The notes beneath the pieces are model-generated. The model saw only the letters and a list, made by a program, of their open reading frames with translations, did no database searches and was not told the DNA's origin. A stretch of 64,000 nt of DNA from Vibrio tapetis subsp. quintayensis (lineage in GTDB: Bacteria > Pseudomonadota > Gammaproteobacteria > Enterobacterales > Vibrionaceae). Both the position numbers and the translations under genes were made by a program. The stretch is from NCBI RefSeq assembly GCF_030409945.1, contig NZ_JAUFQV010000036.1:124001-188000 (forward strand), in the 5' to 3' direction. Of the stretch, positions 32,967 through 42,071 are shown piece after piece. Each line of letters starts with the position of its first letter. Within the stretch, counting starts at the first letter, position 1.

Positions 32967-34721
32967 ATGACCAAGTTTAAACTTTTACCACTGGCTGCGA
33001 TGATGGCGGCTTCGTTTGCCGTTGCAGAAGAAGTGAAGGTGTTTAAATTCTCTGAAAATGGTACACCAACAACGTTTGATACCGTTCAATCTGGTACTAA
33101 GTACAGCAATACTATCGTCACTGCGGTTTACGATACGCTTTATGAATATAAGTATTTGCAGAATCCGTTTGAATTAAAGCCTAGCTTAGCGGTTGGCATG
33201 CCACAAGTTTCTGAAGATGGCCTAACTTATACGATCAAGATCAAGCAGGGCGTTAAGTTTATTGATGATGCAGCGTTTGAAAATGGGCAAGGCCGTGAAT
33301 TGGTTGCAAGCGATTTCGTCTATTCGGTTAAGCGTCACTTTGACCCGGCGAATCGTTCTCAAGGCTCATGGCTATGGACTGGAAAAATTGTTGGGTTAGA
33401 TCAATGGAAGCAAGATGGCGCAGATTACAGCAAAGCAGTTGAAGGCTTAAAAGCAGTCGACGACTATACAATTCAAATAACACTGACTAAACCATACCCT
33501 CAACTGACCTATACGCTCGCTATGGGATATGCTGGCGTTGTTCCTGTCGAAGCCGTTGAAAAATATGGTCGCGAGTTTTCTGTTCACCCGGTTGGCAGTG
33601 GTCCTTATAAACTGATTTCTCATAACAGTACCAAAACAGTTCTTGAGAAGAACCCAAATTATCGACATGAAGTGTTCAACCTTGAAAAAGAAGGCTACGA
33701 CCCTGTGATACATGGTGGTATGGGCATTGCGGAACTCGAAGGAAAAACCCTTCCAATCGTTGATCGAATTGAAGCCAACTGGATCAAACAAGCTTCAGCT
33801 CGTTGGAACTCATTCACTAAGGGGAATGAGATCGTAAATTCATCTTTGCAGAATGAACAACTTGATACCGTTTTACAATCAAAGCATCCCGTAAAACTAA
33901 AGCCTGAATATGCTGAAAAATATCACTTCCGCGCCTCAACGGAGCCAGGTTTTGTTTACAACGTGTTTAATTTTGATGATGAATATTTCGGTCATTCTGA
34001 TGACCCTAAAACTAACGCTCAAAATAAAGCACTGCGTTGCTCCATTATTAAGTCGTTTAGTTGGCCCGAGCGTGTGTCGCGTTTCTACCTTGGCCTAGGT
34101 AACGCGTACCCTGGTTTTATTGTTCCAGGAACCGATGGATTTGATCCTAATATGGACAAGACATCTATCACGCAAGATTTAGCTGGCGCTAAGGCGTTAC
34201 TTAAGGAACACGGTTGGAACGCCAAAAACTTGCCTGTGCTCTATTACCCGTCGGTATCTAGCGTACGTGCTAAGCAGTTCTTTGAGCAATTTAGAGGCAA
34301 CCTGACCAAGATTGGTTACCCGAAGAAGAAGATAAAATTCAAATCTTACGCCGCATTTGGTGATTACAACCGTGACGTGAAGAACAGTAAAACACAGATG
34401 ATTGGCATGGGCTGGGGGCTTGATTACCCAGATGCAGAGAACACATTGCAATTATACTACGGCCCGAACCGTTCTCCTGGCTCAAACAGTTCGAATTACG
34501 ACAATCCGGAATACAACTCGTTATTTGAGAAAGCGTCTGTGATGCAGCCAAGCCCGGAACGTACGGCTATTTACCAAGAACTGAACCAAATTCTGGTTGA
34601 TGATTGTGTCGGTATTAGTGGCTTTTCTCGTACGGGTATTCAAGTTTGGCATAAAGAAGCAATTATGTGGCCTCAGCGTGACATCATTGGTAACTACTTT
34701 AAATATGTAGATGTTAAGTAG
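32967..34721 (+). CDS. Peptide-type ABC transporter, substrate-binding protein (SBP family 5)
   Basis: A periplasmic binding protein of 584 residues, first gene of a complete importer operon. The ATG at 32967 has AAAAGGA eight bases upstream and starts a clear signal peptide (MTKFKLLPLAAMMAASFAVA, cut before EEV). The frame stays open 33 codons further upstream but without a ribosome site. Family-5 landmarks are LTYTIKIKQGVKFIDDAAFENG, LVASDFVYSVKRHFDP, HPVGSGPYKL and YYGPNRSPGSNSSNYDNPEYNSLFEKA. It belongs to the Dpp/Opp/Nik family, and the ligand (peptide or other) cannot be predicted. The high Tyr/Lys content is normal for this group. Confidence 0.92.
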   Translation: MTKFKLLPLAAMMAASFAVAEEVKVFKFSENGTPTTFDTVQSGTKYSNTIVTAVYDTLYEYKYLQNPFELKPSLAVGMPQVSEDGLTYTIKIKQGVKFIDDAAFENGQGRELVASDFVYSVKRHFDPANRSQGSWLWTGKIVGLDQWKQDGADYSKAVEGLKAVDDYTIQITLTKPYPQLTYTLAMGYAGVVPVEAVEKYGREFSVHPVGSGPYKLISHNSTKTVLEKNPNYRHEVFNLEKEGYDPVIHGGMGIAELEGKTLPIVDRIEANWIKQASARWNSFTKGNEIVNSSLQNEQLDTVLQSKHPVKLKPEYAEKYHFRASTEPGFVYNVFNFDDEYFGHSDDPKTNAQNKALRCSIIKSFSWPERVSRFYLGLGNAYPGFIVPGTDGFDPNMDKTSITQDLAGAKALLKEHGWNAKNLPVLYYPSVSSVRAKQFFEQFRGNLTKIGYPKKKIKFKSYAAFGDYNRDVKNSKTQMIGMGWGLDYPDAENTLQLYYGPNRSPGSNSSNYDNPEYNSLFEKASVMQPSPERTAIYQELNQILVDDCVGISGFSRTGIQVWHKEAIMWPQRDIIGNYFKYVDVK

Positions 34722-34740
34722 TCGATAGGGCCAAATAAAC

Positions 34741-35694
34741 ATGGAAACGTTGAAATATTGTTTGCGCAAATTGGTATACAGTTTGCCTCTTTTGCTTGGT
34801 GTCACATTGATAAGTTTTGTTCTGATGGTCTATTTCGGGCCAGATAAAACTTATGACTTACTAGGAAGAAACCCAACGATTGAGGAGATCAATGAGATCC
34901 GTCATCAGTTAGGCTACGATAAGTCATTCTTTGTGCGCTATATGGAGTACTTGCATCAAGTCATTACCTTCGATTTCGGTTATTCCGATTCAAGTGGCGA
35001 AAAGGTAACGAGCATTCTTGGTAAAACAATCCCGGTGTCTTTGGCTTTGGTATTGCCTGGTTTTGTTTTAGGGCATTTTATCAGTATTGCTCTTGGGTTG
35101 TTTGCTGCTCAACATCGAGGCACGTTGTTAGATAAAATCGTGATGTCTAGCTCTGTTGTAGGCATGAGCATCTCGTACTTAATTGTCATCATCGCGCTGC
35201 AGTTGATCTTCTGTTCCAGTTACGGTCTAAATCTCTTCCCAGTGTATGGCTGGGAAGTGAATTCTCTATCGGACTACCTGTATTACATTACGGTCCCTAC
35301 CATGTGTTCTGTATTTGTTTCTGTTGGTTATAGCACGAGATTTTATCGCGCCATTATCGTTGAGGAAACGACACGAGATCACATTCGAACAGCGAAAGCA
35401 TTTGGTCATAACCCGACCATGATATTGCTTAAGCACGTATTGAAAAACGCCATGATTCCGATTATCACACGGATAGTATTCTCTATCCCATTTGTGGTGA
35501 TTGGCGGGTCTTTGCTGCTGGAAAGCTACTTTGGTATTCCGGGCATCGGCCTAATCACATACGATGCCATCACAACCGGCGACCTACCCGTATTGAAGGC
35601 TGTGATTGTGTTAATTACTGTTTTGTTTATCGGCGTCGTCAGTGTTGTAGACGTGCTTTACAAAATGGTCGATCCGCGTATTTCATTAAAATAG
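34741..35694 (+). CDS. Peptide-type ABC transporter permease (DppB/OppB family)
   Basis: A 317-residue inner-membrane protein with about six membrane helices (first at 10-30). The EAA loop reads RDHIRTAKAFGHNPTMILLKHVLKNAMIPI and contacts the ATPases. ESYFGIPGIGLITYDAITTGDLPVLKAV is the C-terminal hallmark of DppB/OppB permeases. It lies 19 bases after the binding-protein gene, same operon. Confidence 0.93.
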   Translation: METLKYCLRKLVYSLPLLLGVTLISFVLMVYFGPDKTYDLLGRNPTIEEINEIRHQLGYDKSFFVRYMEYLHQVITFDFGYSDSSGEKVTSILGKTIPVSLALVLPGFVLGHFISIALGLFAAQHRGTLLDKIVMSSSVVGMSISYLIVIIALQLIFCSSYGLNLFPVYGWEVNSLSDYLYYITVPTMCSVFVSVGYSTRFYRAIIVEETTRDHIRTAKAFGHNPTMILLKHVLKNAMIPIITRIVFSIPFVVIGGSLLLESYFGIPGIGLITYDAITTGDLPVLKAVIVLITVLFIGVVSVVDVLYKMVDPRISLK

Positions 35695-35704
35695 GGACAT
35701 TTTT

Positions 35705-36592
35705 ATGACGGATATACTCAACGTTGAGCCAGTAGAAAAACCGCTCAAACGTGAATCTCTGTGGAGTAAAGCTTTTCAAAAATTCAAACGAGATCGCCTA
35801 GGTATGGTGAGCCTCTTTGTAGTTAGTGCGTATTTTGTTATTGCTATTTTGGTGTGGAGCGGCTTGATTGCCCAGCAATGGGATGAGTTATTAGCCAGTG
35901 GTCAAATGGGGCCAACCGCAGAGTACTGGTTTGGCACAACCATCAACGGGCAAGATATATTTCAGCGCGCCATCTATAGCACCAAAACAGCTTTTGAAGT
36001 TGGCTTGATTGTCGCTTTGTTTGCAACTGCAATTGGTGCGATAGCAGGTTCATTCATGGGTTACTATTCTGGTACGGTGCTAGATGAATTTGTCTTATGG
36101 ATAATGAATAGTATTGACTGTGTACCGTATTTCTTATTGGTCGCAGCGATCGCGGTGGCCCTTGATGGAAATCCTTATTCAATGCATATCGCCATGATGT
36201 TTGCATTTTGGACGGGTACAGCAAGGGTGGTACGTGGTGAAGTTATTAAGCTTAAGAATATGGAATTTACCGAAGCGGCGCATTCGTTAGGGGTTCCGAC
36301 CTACAAAATCATCTTTAAGCACTTAATGCCCAATACAACGCACATTTTGTTGGTTGAAATGACGTTGCTCTTTATCACAGCAATTAAGAGTGAAGTGATC
36401 TTAAGCTTTTTAGGCTTAGGTATTAAAGACAGCATTAGTTGGGGCTTAATGATTTCTGAAGCAAGCGGCGAAGTGACGGCGGGCCATTTCAGTAACTTCT
36501 TTGCCGCTTCTGGCATGCTGTTTGTGTTGGTTTTGGCATTCAACATGTTTTCAGATTCACTGCAAGATGCACTAGACCCAAGGAAGGTTTGA
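35705..36592 (+). CDS. Peptide-type ABC transporter permease (DppC/OppC family)
   Basis: A 295-residue permease with an N-terminal OppC leader region (LWSKAFQKFKRDRLGMVSLFVV) and GTTINGQDIFQRAIYSTKTAFEVGLIVAL. The EAA loop is FTEAAHSLGVPTYKIIFKHLMPNT, and the C-terminus SDSLQDALDPRKV is typical. GGGAC lies just before the ATG. It starts 10 bases after the first permease. Confidence 0.93.
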   Translation: MTDILNVEPVEKPLKRESLWSKAFQKFKRDRLGMVSLFVVSAYFVIAILVWSGLIAQQWDELLASGQMGPTAEYWFGTTINGQDIFQRAIYSTKTAFEVGLIVALFATAIGAIAGSFMGYYSGTVLDEFVLWIMNSIDCVPYFLLVAAIAVALDGNPYSMHIAMMFAFWTGTARVVRGEVIKLKNMEFTEAAHSLGVPTYKIIFKHLMPNTTHILLVEMTLLFITAIKSEVILSFLGLGIKDSISWGLMISEASGEVTAGHFSNFFAASGMLFVLVLAFNMFSDSLQDALDPRKV

Positions 36593-36594
36593 TC

Positions 36595-37599
36595 ATGTCT
36601 CAGTATGAACCCTTGTTAAAGGTCGAAAACTTAACGGTAGAATTTAAAACCGATAAAGGCGTGGTGAGGGCGATTAATGGCGCGAGCTTCGAAGTAATGC
36701 CCGGGGAAACTATTGGTATTGTGGGTGAATCAGGCTGCGGAAAGTCGGTCAGTTCGCTATCTATTATGGGGCTAGTTCCGTCTCCTCCTGGAAGAATAGT
36801 GGACGGCAGTATTCAATTTCAAGGTCGCGAATTAATTGGGCTCAGCGAGAAGGAATATCGGAAAATTCGTGGCAACGATATCTCGATGATTTTCCAAGAG
36901 CCAATGACTGCCCTGAATCCGGTGCTTAAGATCAGTACTCAAATGATCGACGTTATTCGTAACCATAACAAGGTATCTAAAGCGGAAGCAAAAGAACGTG
37001 CAATTGAAATGCTAAGAACGGTTGGCATTCCTGCTCCGGAGCAACGTGTTAACGAGTACCCACATCAGCTTTCTGGCGGCATGCGCCAGCGCGTTATGAT
37101 TGCGATGGCTCTTTCGTGCAAGCCTTCACTGTTGCTAGCGGATGAGCCAACGACAGCGCTAGACGTGACCATTCAAGCGCAAGTAATGAAAGAGATGGTA
37201 CGCCTGCAAAAAGAACTGAATATGGCGGTCGTACTTGTGACCCATGATTTGGGTGTGGTTGCTGAGTCTTGTAAGCGAGTAGTGGTGATGTATTGTGGTG
37301 AAGTGATCGAGCAAGGCCGAGTTGAGGATATTTTTGCCAAACCTAAACACCCTTATACGCAAGGGTTACTGAAGTCTATCCCTATTGTTCGCGATAAGAA
37401 AATACCGCGTCTTCCAACGATTGAAGGAGTAGTCCCCGATCTATTCCATTTACCAAATGGTTGTCGCTTCGCGGATCGGTGTGACAAAGTCTCTGCTCAT
37501 TGCCATCAAAGTTCGCCTAAATTATTGGGAGAAAGTGGGCATCAAGTGGCGTGTTTTAACTATGAAGATCAACGCCAATTGGTAGGAGCGATGTCATGA
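36595..37599 (+). CDS. Peptide-type ABC transporter ATPase (DppD/OppD family)
   Basis: A 334-residue ATPase with Walker A GESGCGKS, Q-loop FQEPMTALNP, signature LSGGMRQRVMIAMAL, Walker B LLADEPTTALDV and H-loop VTHDL. The C-terminal oligopeptide-transporter extension (LPNGCRFADRCDKVSAHC) probably binds a [4Fe-4S] cluster, as in Dpp/Opp ATPases. The ATG at 36595 has GGAAGG seven bases upstream; a TTG at 36589 overlaps the previous stop but is a poorer choice. The stop overlaps the next start (ATGA). Confidence 0.94.
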   Translation: MSQYEPLLKVENLTVEFKTDKGVVRAINGASFEVMPGETIGIVGESGCGKSVSSLSIMGLVPSPPGRIVDGSIQFQGRELIGLSEKEYRKIRGNDISMIFQEPMTALNPVLKISTQMIDVIRNHNKVSKAEAKERAIEMLRTVGIPAPEQRVNEYPHQLSGGMRQRVMIAMALSCKPSLLLADEPTTALDVTIQAQVMKEMVRLQKELNMAVVLVTHDLGVVAESCKRVVVMYCGEVIEQGRVEDIFAKPKHPYTQGLLKSIPIVRDKKIPRLPTIEGVVPDLFHLPNGCRFADRCDKVSAHCHQSSPKLLGESGHQVACFNYEDQRQLVGAMS

Positions 37600-38576
37600 C
37601 CGATGTTCTATTAGAAGTTTCTGGGCTCAAAAAACACTTTACCGTGGGCAAGAGCTTCTTTAAGCGTAATCAAGGGGTATGCAAGGCGGTTGATGACGTT
37701 AGCTTTAAAATAGAAAAAGGCAAAACGTTGGGTTTGGTTGGCGAGTCTGGTTGCGGTAAATCGACTTTAGGTCGCTGTGTGCTTCGCCTATTAGAACCGA
37801 CATCTGGCAGTGTGAAAATTAACGGCCAGAATGTGGTCGATTTAGATGCAAAGAGTTTAAAAGCGCTTCGCAAAGACATGCAGATAATCTTTCAAGATCC
37901 GTTTGCGTCTTTAAGCCCTAGAATGACCATTCATGACATATTGCGTGAGCCTTTAGATACGCACCAAATCGGTACGATTGAGGAGCGAGAAGCAAAAATC
38001 GCAGAAGTGATGGCTATTGTGGGTCTGCGACCTCAAGCACTTAATCGCTACCCTCATGAGTTTTCTGGTGGTCAAAGGCAGAGGGTAGGCATCGCCAGGG
38101 CTTTGGTACTAGAGCCTAAGTTTATTGTTGCAGATGAGCCCGTTTCTGCATTAGATGTGTCAGTTCAAGCACAAGTACTTAACTTGATTGCAGAGTTGCA
38201 AGAGAAGAAAGGTATTTCGTTTTTGTTCATTGCCCACGATTTGGCAGTGGTACAGCACATTTGCGACGAAGTAGGCGTGATGTACCTGGGACGCATGGTA
38301 GAAAAAGCGCCAGCGGAAGAGCTATATCGAAATCCTAAGCACCCGTACACGCAAGCGTTGTTGTCGGCGATTCCGGTGCCTGATCCAACCATTACTTCAG
38401 AGACGATTCCGTTAGAAGGCGATGTGCCGTCACCGCTTGCCCCACCAAGTGGCTGTACGTTTAGAACACGTTGTAAGAAGGCCACTTCTCGGTGCAGTAA
38501 AGAGGTGCCTCAAGTGCACAATCTGGGTGCCAATGGTAAGGAACACCTCGTGACTTGCCATTTGTTTGCTGATTAA
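37596..38576 (+). CDS. Peptide-type ABC transporter ATPase (DppF/OppF family)
   Basis: A 326-residue ATPase with Walker A GESGCGKST, Q-loop FQDPFASLSPRMTI, signature FSGGQRQRVGIARAL, Walker B IVADEPVSALDV and H-loop IAHDL. The C-terminal Cys-rich tail is PSGCTFRTRCKKATSRC. It overlaps the preceding ATPase gene by 4 bases and forms its heterodimer partner. It is the last gene of the operon, followed by a strong terminator. Confidence 0.94.
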   Translation: MTDVLLEVSGLKKHFTVGKSFFKRNQGVCKAVDDVSFKIEKGKTLGLVGESGCGKSTLGRCVLRLLEPTSGSVKINGQNVVDLDAKSLKALRKDMQIIFQDPFASLSPRMTIHDILREPLDTHQIGTIEEREAKIAEVMAIVGLRPQALNRYPHEFSGGQRQRVGIARALVLEPKFIVADEPVSALDVSVQAQVLNLIAELQEKKGISFLFIAHDLAVVQHICDEVGVMYLGRMVEKAPAEELYRNPKHPYTQALLSAIPVPDPTITSETIPLEGDVPSPLAPPSGCTFRTRCKKATSRCSKEVPQVHNLGANGKEHLVTCHLFAD

Positions 38577-38609
38577 CGTTTTACAGTGTTAACTTGCCTG
38601 AAAAGTCAC

Positions 38610-38639
38610 AGCCTCATTTATGGTAAATGAGGCTTTTTT
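38610..38639 (+). terminator. Rho-independent terminator of the peptide-type ABC operon
   Basis: AGCCTCATTTA / TAAATGAGGCT (38610-38620 with 38624-38634), 3-base loop, followed by T-run. Confidence 0.92.
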
Positions 38640-38674
38640 CTAGTTTATCTAACTGCGTTTAATCGCTAGGGGAC

Positions 38675-39118
38675 TTAGCCTGTCACCTGCAATTTGGCGC
38701 GAATAAATTCAGCGTGATCGACATAAAGTAATTCCGCGACTTTTCTAATCACCGCTTCTTCCATTGGATCAAGTTCGCCATCAGCGTAAGCGACTTGCCA
38801 CATGGCTTTGATGATAGAAAAGCGTTCTTCCTGTTCTAAATGTCTTAACTGTGAAGTGAAATCGTATAATGATGCAGAATCTTCAGACAGGGCCATGGCA
38901 GATTCAAGCAAGCTGTTTGCTCTTGCTTCATCTACTTCTAACACTTTCATTAGCATTGATATCTTTGCGGCATGCTCTGCTTTACCTACATTATGATCGG
39001 CGTTCGCTACTTCACAAAACAGTGAAGCAATAGCAAGATCTGGATTTGATTTGTTGCTTGCAGCGAGATCTTGTCCCTCTACTAGTTGTTTGAATATTTT
39101 AGATAGTACACCAATCAT
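38675..39118 (-). CDS. TerB-like protein
   Basis: A 147-residue all-helical cytoplasmic protein of the TerB fold. EVANADHNVGKAEHAAKISMLMKVL and YADGELDPMEEAVIRKVAELLYVD are the two repeated acidic metal-binding helix-loop segments typical of TerB. The ATG at 39118 has AGAGAA upstream; an ATG eight codons earlier lacks a ribosome site. No other tellurite-resistance (ter) genes are nearby, so a general metal- or membrane-stress role is as likely as tellurite resistance. Confidence 0.85.
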   Translation of the reverse strand: MIGVLSKIFKQLVEGQDLAASNKSNPDLAIASLFCEVANADHNVGKAEHAAKISMLMKVLEVDEARANSLLESAMALSEDSASLYDFTSQLRHLEQEERFSIIKAMWQVAYADGELDPMEEAVIRKVAELLYVDHAEFIRAKLQVTG

Positions 39119-39289
39119 ATCGATTCTCTTGTTTGCTAACATCTACTTACATAAATAGTGTCCATTTGTGGTAAAAACAAGGCTTGCTCGTTTTTCTTCC
39201 ATTCATTTTACATTAAGCAAGTTCGATATTGCTCGATATATCAGTAAGCTGCCGATAGAATACAGGCCTATTTCGCCGAGGTGATGAGT

Positions 39290-40000
39290 ATGGAATCTAC
39301 AACATTAATCGCTATGGGGCTTATTTTTCTTGGCTCATTTGTACAAAGCGCTATTGGTTTTGGTTTAGCCATTGTCGCTGCTCCACTTTTGTTTTTGATT
39401 TCACCGCTCTATGTTCCAGCACCTATTTGTTTGGTCGCGCTGTTTATATCCTTACTTAATGCGTACAAACACAAATCTAATGTGTCTTTGGGTGGGTTAA
39501 AAGCCGCGATCATAGGCCGAGTTCCGGGCTCTATTGCTGGTGGTGCGTTGCTTTTATACGTCTCGGTTTCCAGTTTGTCATTGTGGCTTGGTATTTTCGT
39601 ATTGGTGGCGGTTGCGGTGAGTTTGTTGCCATTTCGAATTGAACCGACACCGATGCGAATGGGGATCGCGGGGTTCTTTTCTGGTTTCATGGGAACCAGT
39701 TCGAGTATTGGTGGGCCACCGATGGCACTACTGCTTCAACATCAAGATGCGAACGCATTGCGAGGTAACCTCTCCGCATTTTTTGTATTCAGTTCAATCA
39801 TTTCCCTTATTGTGCAGATCCCTATCGGTTTTTTAACTTGGCAGCATGTTGAAATTACCTTGCCATTGATTCCGGCGGCTTGGTTAGGGTATTTCTTGGC
39901 GAGTAAGTGTGTTGACCGGTTCTCCAAACAATGGATCCGTTACGGGGCGTTGGTATTGTGCGCGGCGAGTGGAGTTGGTGCCATTTGGCAGGCGGTTTAA
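39290..40000 (+). CDS. TauE/SafE (TSUP) family membrane permease
   Basis: A 236-residue inner-membrane protein with about eight helices. The two family repeats are visible (FLGSFVQSAIGFGLAIVAAPLL near the N-terminus and GFFSGFMGTSSSIGGPPMALLL in the middle). TSUP proteins export sulfite, sulfoacetate or related organic anions, but the substrate here is unknown. GAGG lies eight bases before the ATG at 39290, which decides the start over the GTG and ATG just upstream. A heptamer tandem repeat begins 5 bases after the stop. Confidence 0.9.
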   Translation: MESTTLIAMGLIFLGSFVQSAIGFGLAIVAAPLLFLISPLYVPAPICLVALFISLLNAYKHKSNVSLGGLKAAIIGRVPGSIAGGALLLYVSVSSLSLWLGIFVLVAVAVSLLPFRIEPTPMRMGIAGFFSGFMGTSSSIGGPPMALLLQHQDANALRGNLSAFFVFSSIISLIVQIPIGFLTWQHVEITLPLIPAAWLGYFLASKCVDRFSKQWIRYGALVLCAASGVGAIWQAV

Positions 40001-40004
40001 ATTT

Positions 40005-40039
40005 GGCTAAAGGCTAAAGGCTAAAGGCTAAAGGCTAAA
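40005..40039. repeat. Heptanucleotide tandem repeat GGCTAAA x5
   Basis: Five perfect head-to-tail copies of GGCTAAA, directly after the TauE/SafE stop codon and before a convergent terminator. A seven-base repeat in a 3' region is a probable variable-number locus. Confidence 0.95.
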
Positions 40040-40071
40040 GGAGATCTAGAGACGGGCTTACTGATAGTCGC

Positions 40072-40108
40072 AATAATAAAAGGAAGCACTTGGCTTCCTG
40101 TTATTATT
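40072..40108. terminator. Bidirectional terminator
   Basis: AATAATAA-AGGAAGC pairs with GCTTCCT-TTATTATT, with one mismatch and a 5-base loop, between the convergent TauE/SafE and 117-residue genes. Confidence 0.8.
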
Positions 40109-40148
40109 TGGATTGTAGATAAAGGCGTTCAAGACTGCCGAAAGTTCA

Positions 40149-40502
40149 TTAAGGTTGATTTGCGTCTTCTTCTAGGATTTCTATGACGTCAGAGGAGGAG
40201 TTTTCATGGCTGATGAGCAACAAAGTCAGCAATGCATCGGCTTTGACACTGACATCATCGGACTCGTTGAGCAGCTGTACTATTTTGTCTTTTAGCATCA
40301 CCACTTCATGTTCTACGAAGCCTCGAGCTTCGATCTCGCCTCCAACATCTTCTGGCTGACTGTCAAATTCGAGGAATAGAAAATCGCCATCTTGCTTAGT
40401 TGAAAGCAGACGTTCTGGCAGCCATTCTTCTCCAGTAACCACATCTAGATCGAGGTCGTTTGGAAGATTCTTAAGTAATTGTAATAATTCCGATACTTTC
40501 AC
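40149..40502 (-). CDS. Hypothetical acidic protein, 117 aa
   Basis: A soluble acidic protein. The N-terminus KVSELLQLLKNLPNDLDLDVVTGEEWLPERL resembles short prokaryotic proteins that begin with a 'leucine-rich helix, Leu-Pro-x-Asp-x-Asp, beta-strand' pattern. The C-terminal half is helical (HEVVMLKDKIVQLLNESDDVSVKADALLTLLLISHE). The start is GTG at 40502 with a poor ribosome site, so the exact start is uncertain. Function unknown. Confidence 0.6.
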   Translation of the reverse strand: MKVSELLQLLKNLPNDLDLDVVTGEEWLPERLLSTKQDGDFLFLEFDSQPEDVGGEIEARGFVEHEVVMLKDKIVQLLNESDDVSVKADALLTLLLISHENSSSDVIEILEEDANQP

Positions 40503-40672
40503 AATGATTTTTTATATTATACGTCGCTATATACGTTATTGTAGCGGCAAAGTGGCGAGCATCTTAAAGTAAATTGCGCTTTTTAGCTATATATCTTGAT
40601 ATAAGAATCAATTAGTTCCATTTCATCTTCGAAATTTCAATTTGTCATTGTTAGACATGAGTATTGGCATCC

Positions 40673-41995
40673 ATGCTTTTTAATAAACTGCTTCTAAATA
40701 AACCGACCGTAACCCTTTGCGCTGTTTCCGTTCTTTCTTCACCTCTTGCGCTTGCTCAATCTGAGCAGGAATGGGGCTTGAGTGCTGCTTATCGTTCGGC
40801 ATCTCTTGTCCATGAATTTCCAGGGACCTCTGATACATCGGTGAGTACTTTTGTCCCGATGTTCTACTATCAGGGTGAACGCTTTTATATGGACGGGCTA
40901 GAGGGGGGGGCGCATCTATACCAGCAAGATGATTGGCAGGTAAACGCATTTACTCGCCTACGCTTTGTTGATCTGCCTGCGTCGAAGCAAAACGAATTCG
41001 GTGGCGATGTGTTTGATTTAGGTGTTCAGTATCGCCGTGACATGGACGAATTTTGGTATGCGGATGTCGAGGTGCTGAGCGATAGCTATGGTCGTTTCCA
41101 TGGTAATGTTAGGGCTACCGGCGAATACGCGACCGAAAACTGGGATTTTAAACCAAGCGTTCAAATGCGTTACAAGACCAGCGACTTCAACTCGCAATAT
41201 TATGCCGCCGAAAGCCTAACAGGCGAGCGTATCGGTGGTGGCGTTGACTTCAAGATGGGTTTTGAAGCTCGTTATCACGTAACTTCAAATCTGTACTTAA
41301 TGGGTTCAGCTTACGCAACTCGTTTAGATGGCGCAGCTTATGGAGCAAGTGCCGTTAACGAACAATGGGCAAGTGAATATTTTGTTGGTTTTGGTTTTGC
41401 TAATGATAAAAGCGTACAGAGAAAATCTGAAATAGGCGCAAAGCCTTATATGCGAATTGCGCAAGGGTTTGCAACGCCATCAGATATGGGAGACATCTTT
41501 CAGGGCAAGGGTGAGCAAGATCCAAACAACAATAAAATGACCTCATTCTTCTATGGTCATCCGCTGACAGACGAATTATTTGGCTTACCATTGGATGTCT
41601 ACTTAACTCCGGGTGTCGCATGGCATTGGCAAAGTGATACGCAGAAATCGAGCCCAGAATACGTTGTGGCTATTAAAGCGTACTACACATTTGATTGGCC
41701 TGTACGTTGGAAGTTCGGTGTGGCAGAAGGGGTTTCATATGTTCAACACCCAACACATATTGAAAGTAGTGAGCTTGAGAAAAAAGAGTACGCAAATGGT
41801 AGTCCACTGATGAACTATCTCGATATCTCTTTTGATATCAACGTGGGTGACATCGTAGGTAAGTCTGATTGGGAAAGTATGTGGATTGGTTATGCATTGC
41901 ATCATCGTTCGTCCATCTTTGAAAAGGCTTCTCAGTTCGGGCGTATCAAAGGTGGCAGTAACTACAATACAATTTACTTACAGTATGATTTTTAG
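40673..41995 (+). CDS. MipA/OmpV-like outer membrane protein
   Basis: A 440-residue outer membrane beta-barrel. The signal peptide spans about 1-28 (cut after SPLALA). EWGLSAAYRSASLVHEFPGTSDTSVSTFVPMFYYQGERFYMDG matches the N-terminal strands of MipA/OmpV proteins. Alternating aromatic strands follow, and the last residue is Phe (TIYLQYDF), as required for barrel assembly. At 440 residues it is longer than typical MipA/OmpV (about 250-280); the last 150 residues (WIGYALHHRSSIFEK) look like a second barrel portion reminiscent of PagL-type proteins. A G8 run lies in the coding sequence at 40903-40910 (codons for Glu-Gly-Gly-Ala). Confidence 0.75.
   Translation: MLFNKLLLNKPTVTLCAVSVLSSPLALAQSEQEWGLSAAYRSASLVHEFPGTSDTSVSTFVPMFYYQGERFYMDGLEGGAHLYQQDDWQVNAFTRLRFVDLPASKQNEFGGDVFDLGVQYRRDMDEFWYADVEVLSDSYGRFHGNVRATGEYATENWDFKPSVQMRYKTSDFNSQYYAAESLTGERIGGGVDFKMGFEARYHVTSNLYLMGSAYATRLDGAAYGASAVNEQWASEYFVGFGFANDKSVQRKSEIGAKPYMRIAQGFATPSDMGDIFQGKGEQDPNNNKMTSFFYGHPLTDELFGLPLDVYLTPGVAWHWQSDTQKSSPEYVVAIKAYYTFDWPVRWKFGVAEGVSYVQHPTHIESSELEKKEYANGSPLMNYLDISFDINVGDIVGKSDWESMWIGYALHHRSSIFEKASQFGRIKGGSNYNTIYLQYDF
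40903..40910 (+). repeat. Homopolymeric G8 tract inside the OmpV-like gene
   Basis: Eight consecutive G at about codons 77-80. A slip of one base would stop translation of this surface protein early, so it is a candidate phase-variation tract. Confidence 0.9.
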
Positions 41996-42034
41996 TTAAC
42001 GCGATAACGAAGTGATGTAGTGTTAATTACACAG

Positions 42035-42068
42035 AAAGGGTCAGCATAGTGCTGACCCTTTGTTATTT
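42035..42068. terminator. Bidirectional terminator between the OmpV-like gene and azoR
   Basis: AAAGGGTCAGCA / TGCTGACCCTTT (42035-42046 with 42050-42061), 3-base loop, between convergent genes. Confidence 0.9.
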
Positions 42069-42071
42069 TGA

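Noticed and set aside
38675..39118. Tellurite-resistance operon
   Set aside because: Only a lone TerB-like gene is present; no terA, terC, terD or terZ nearby.
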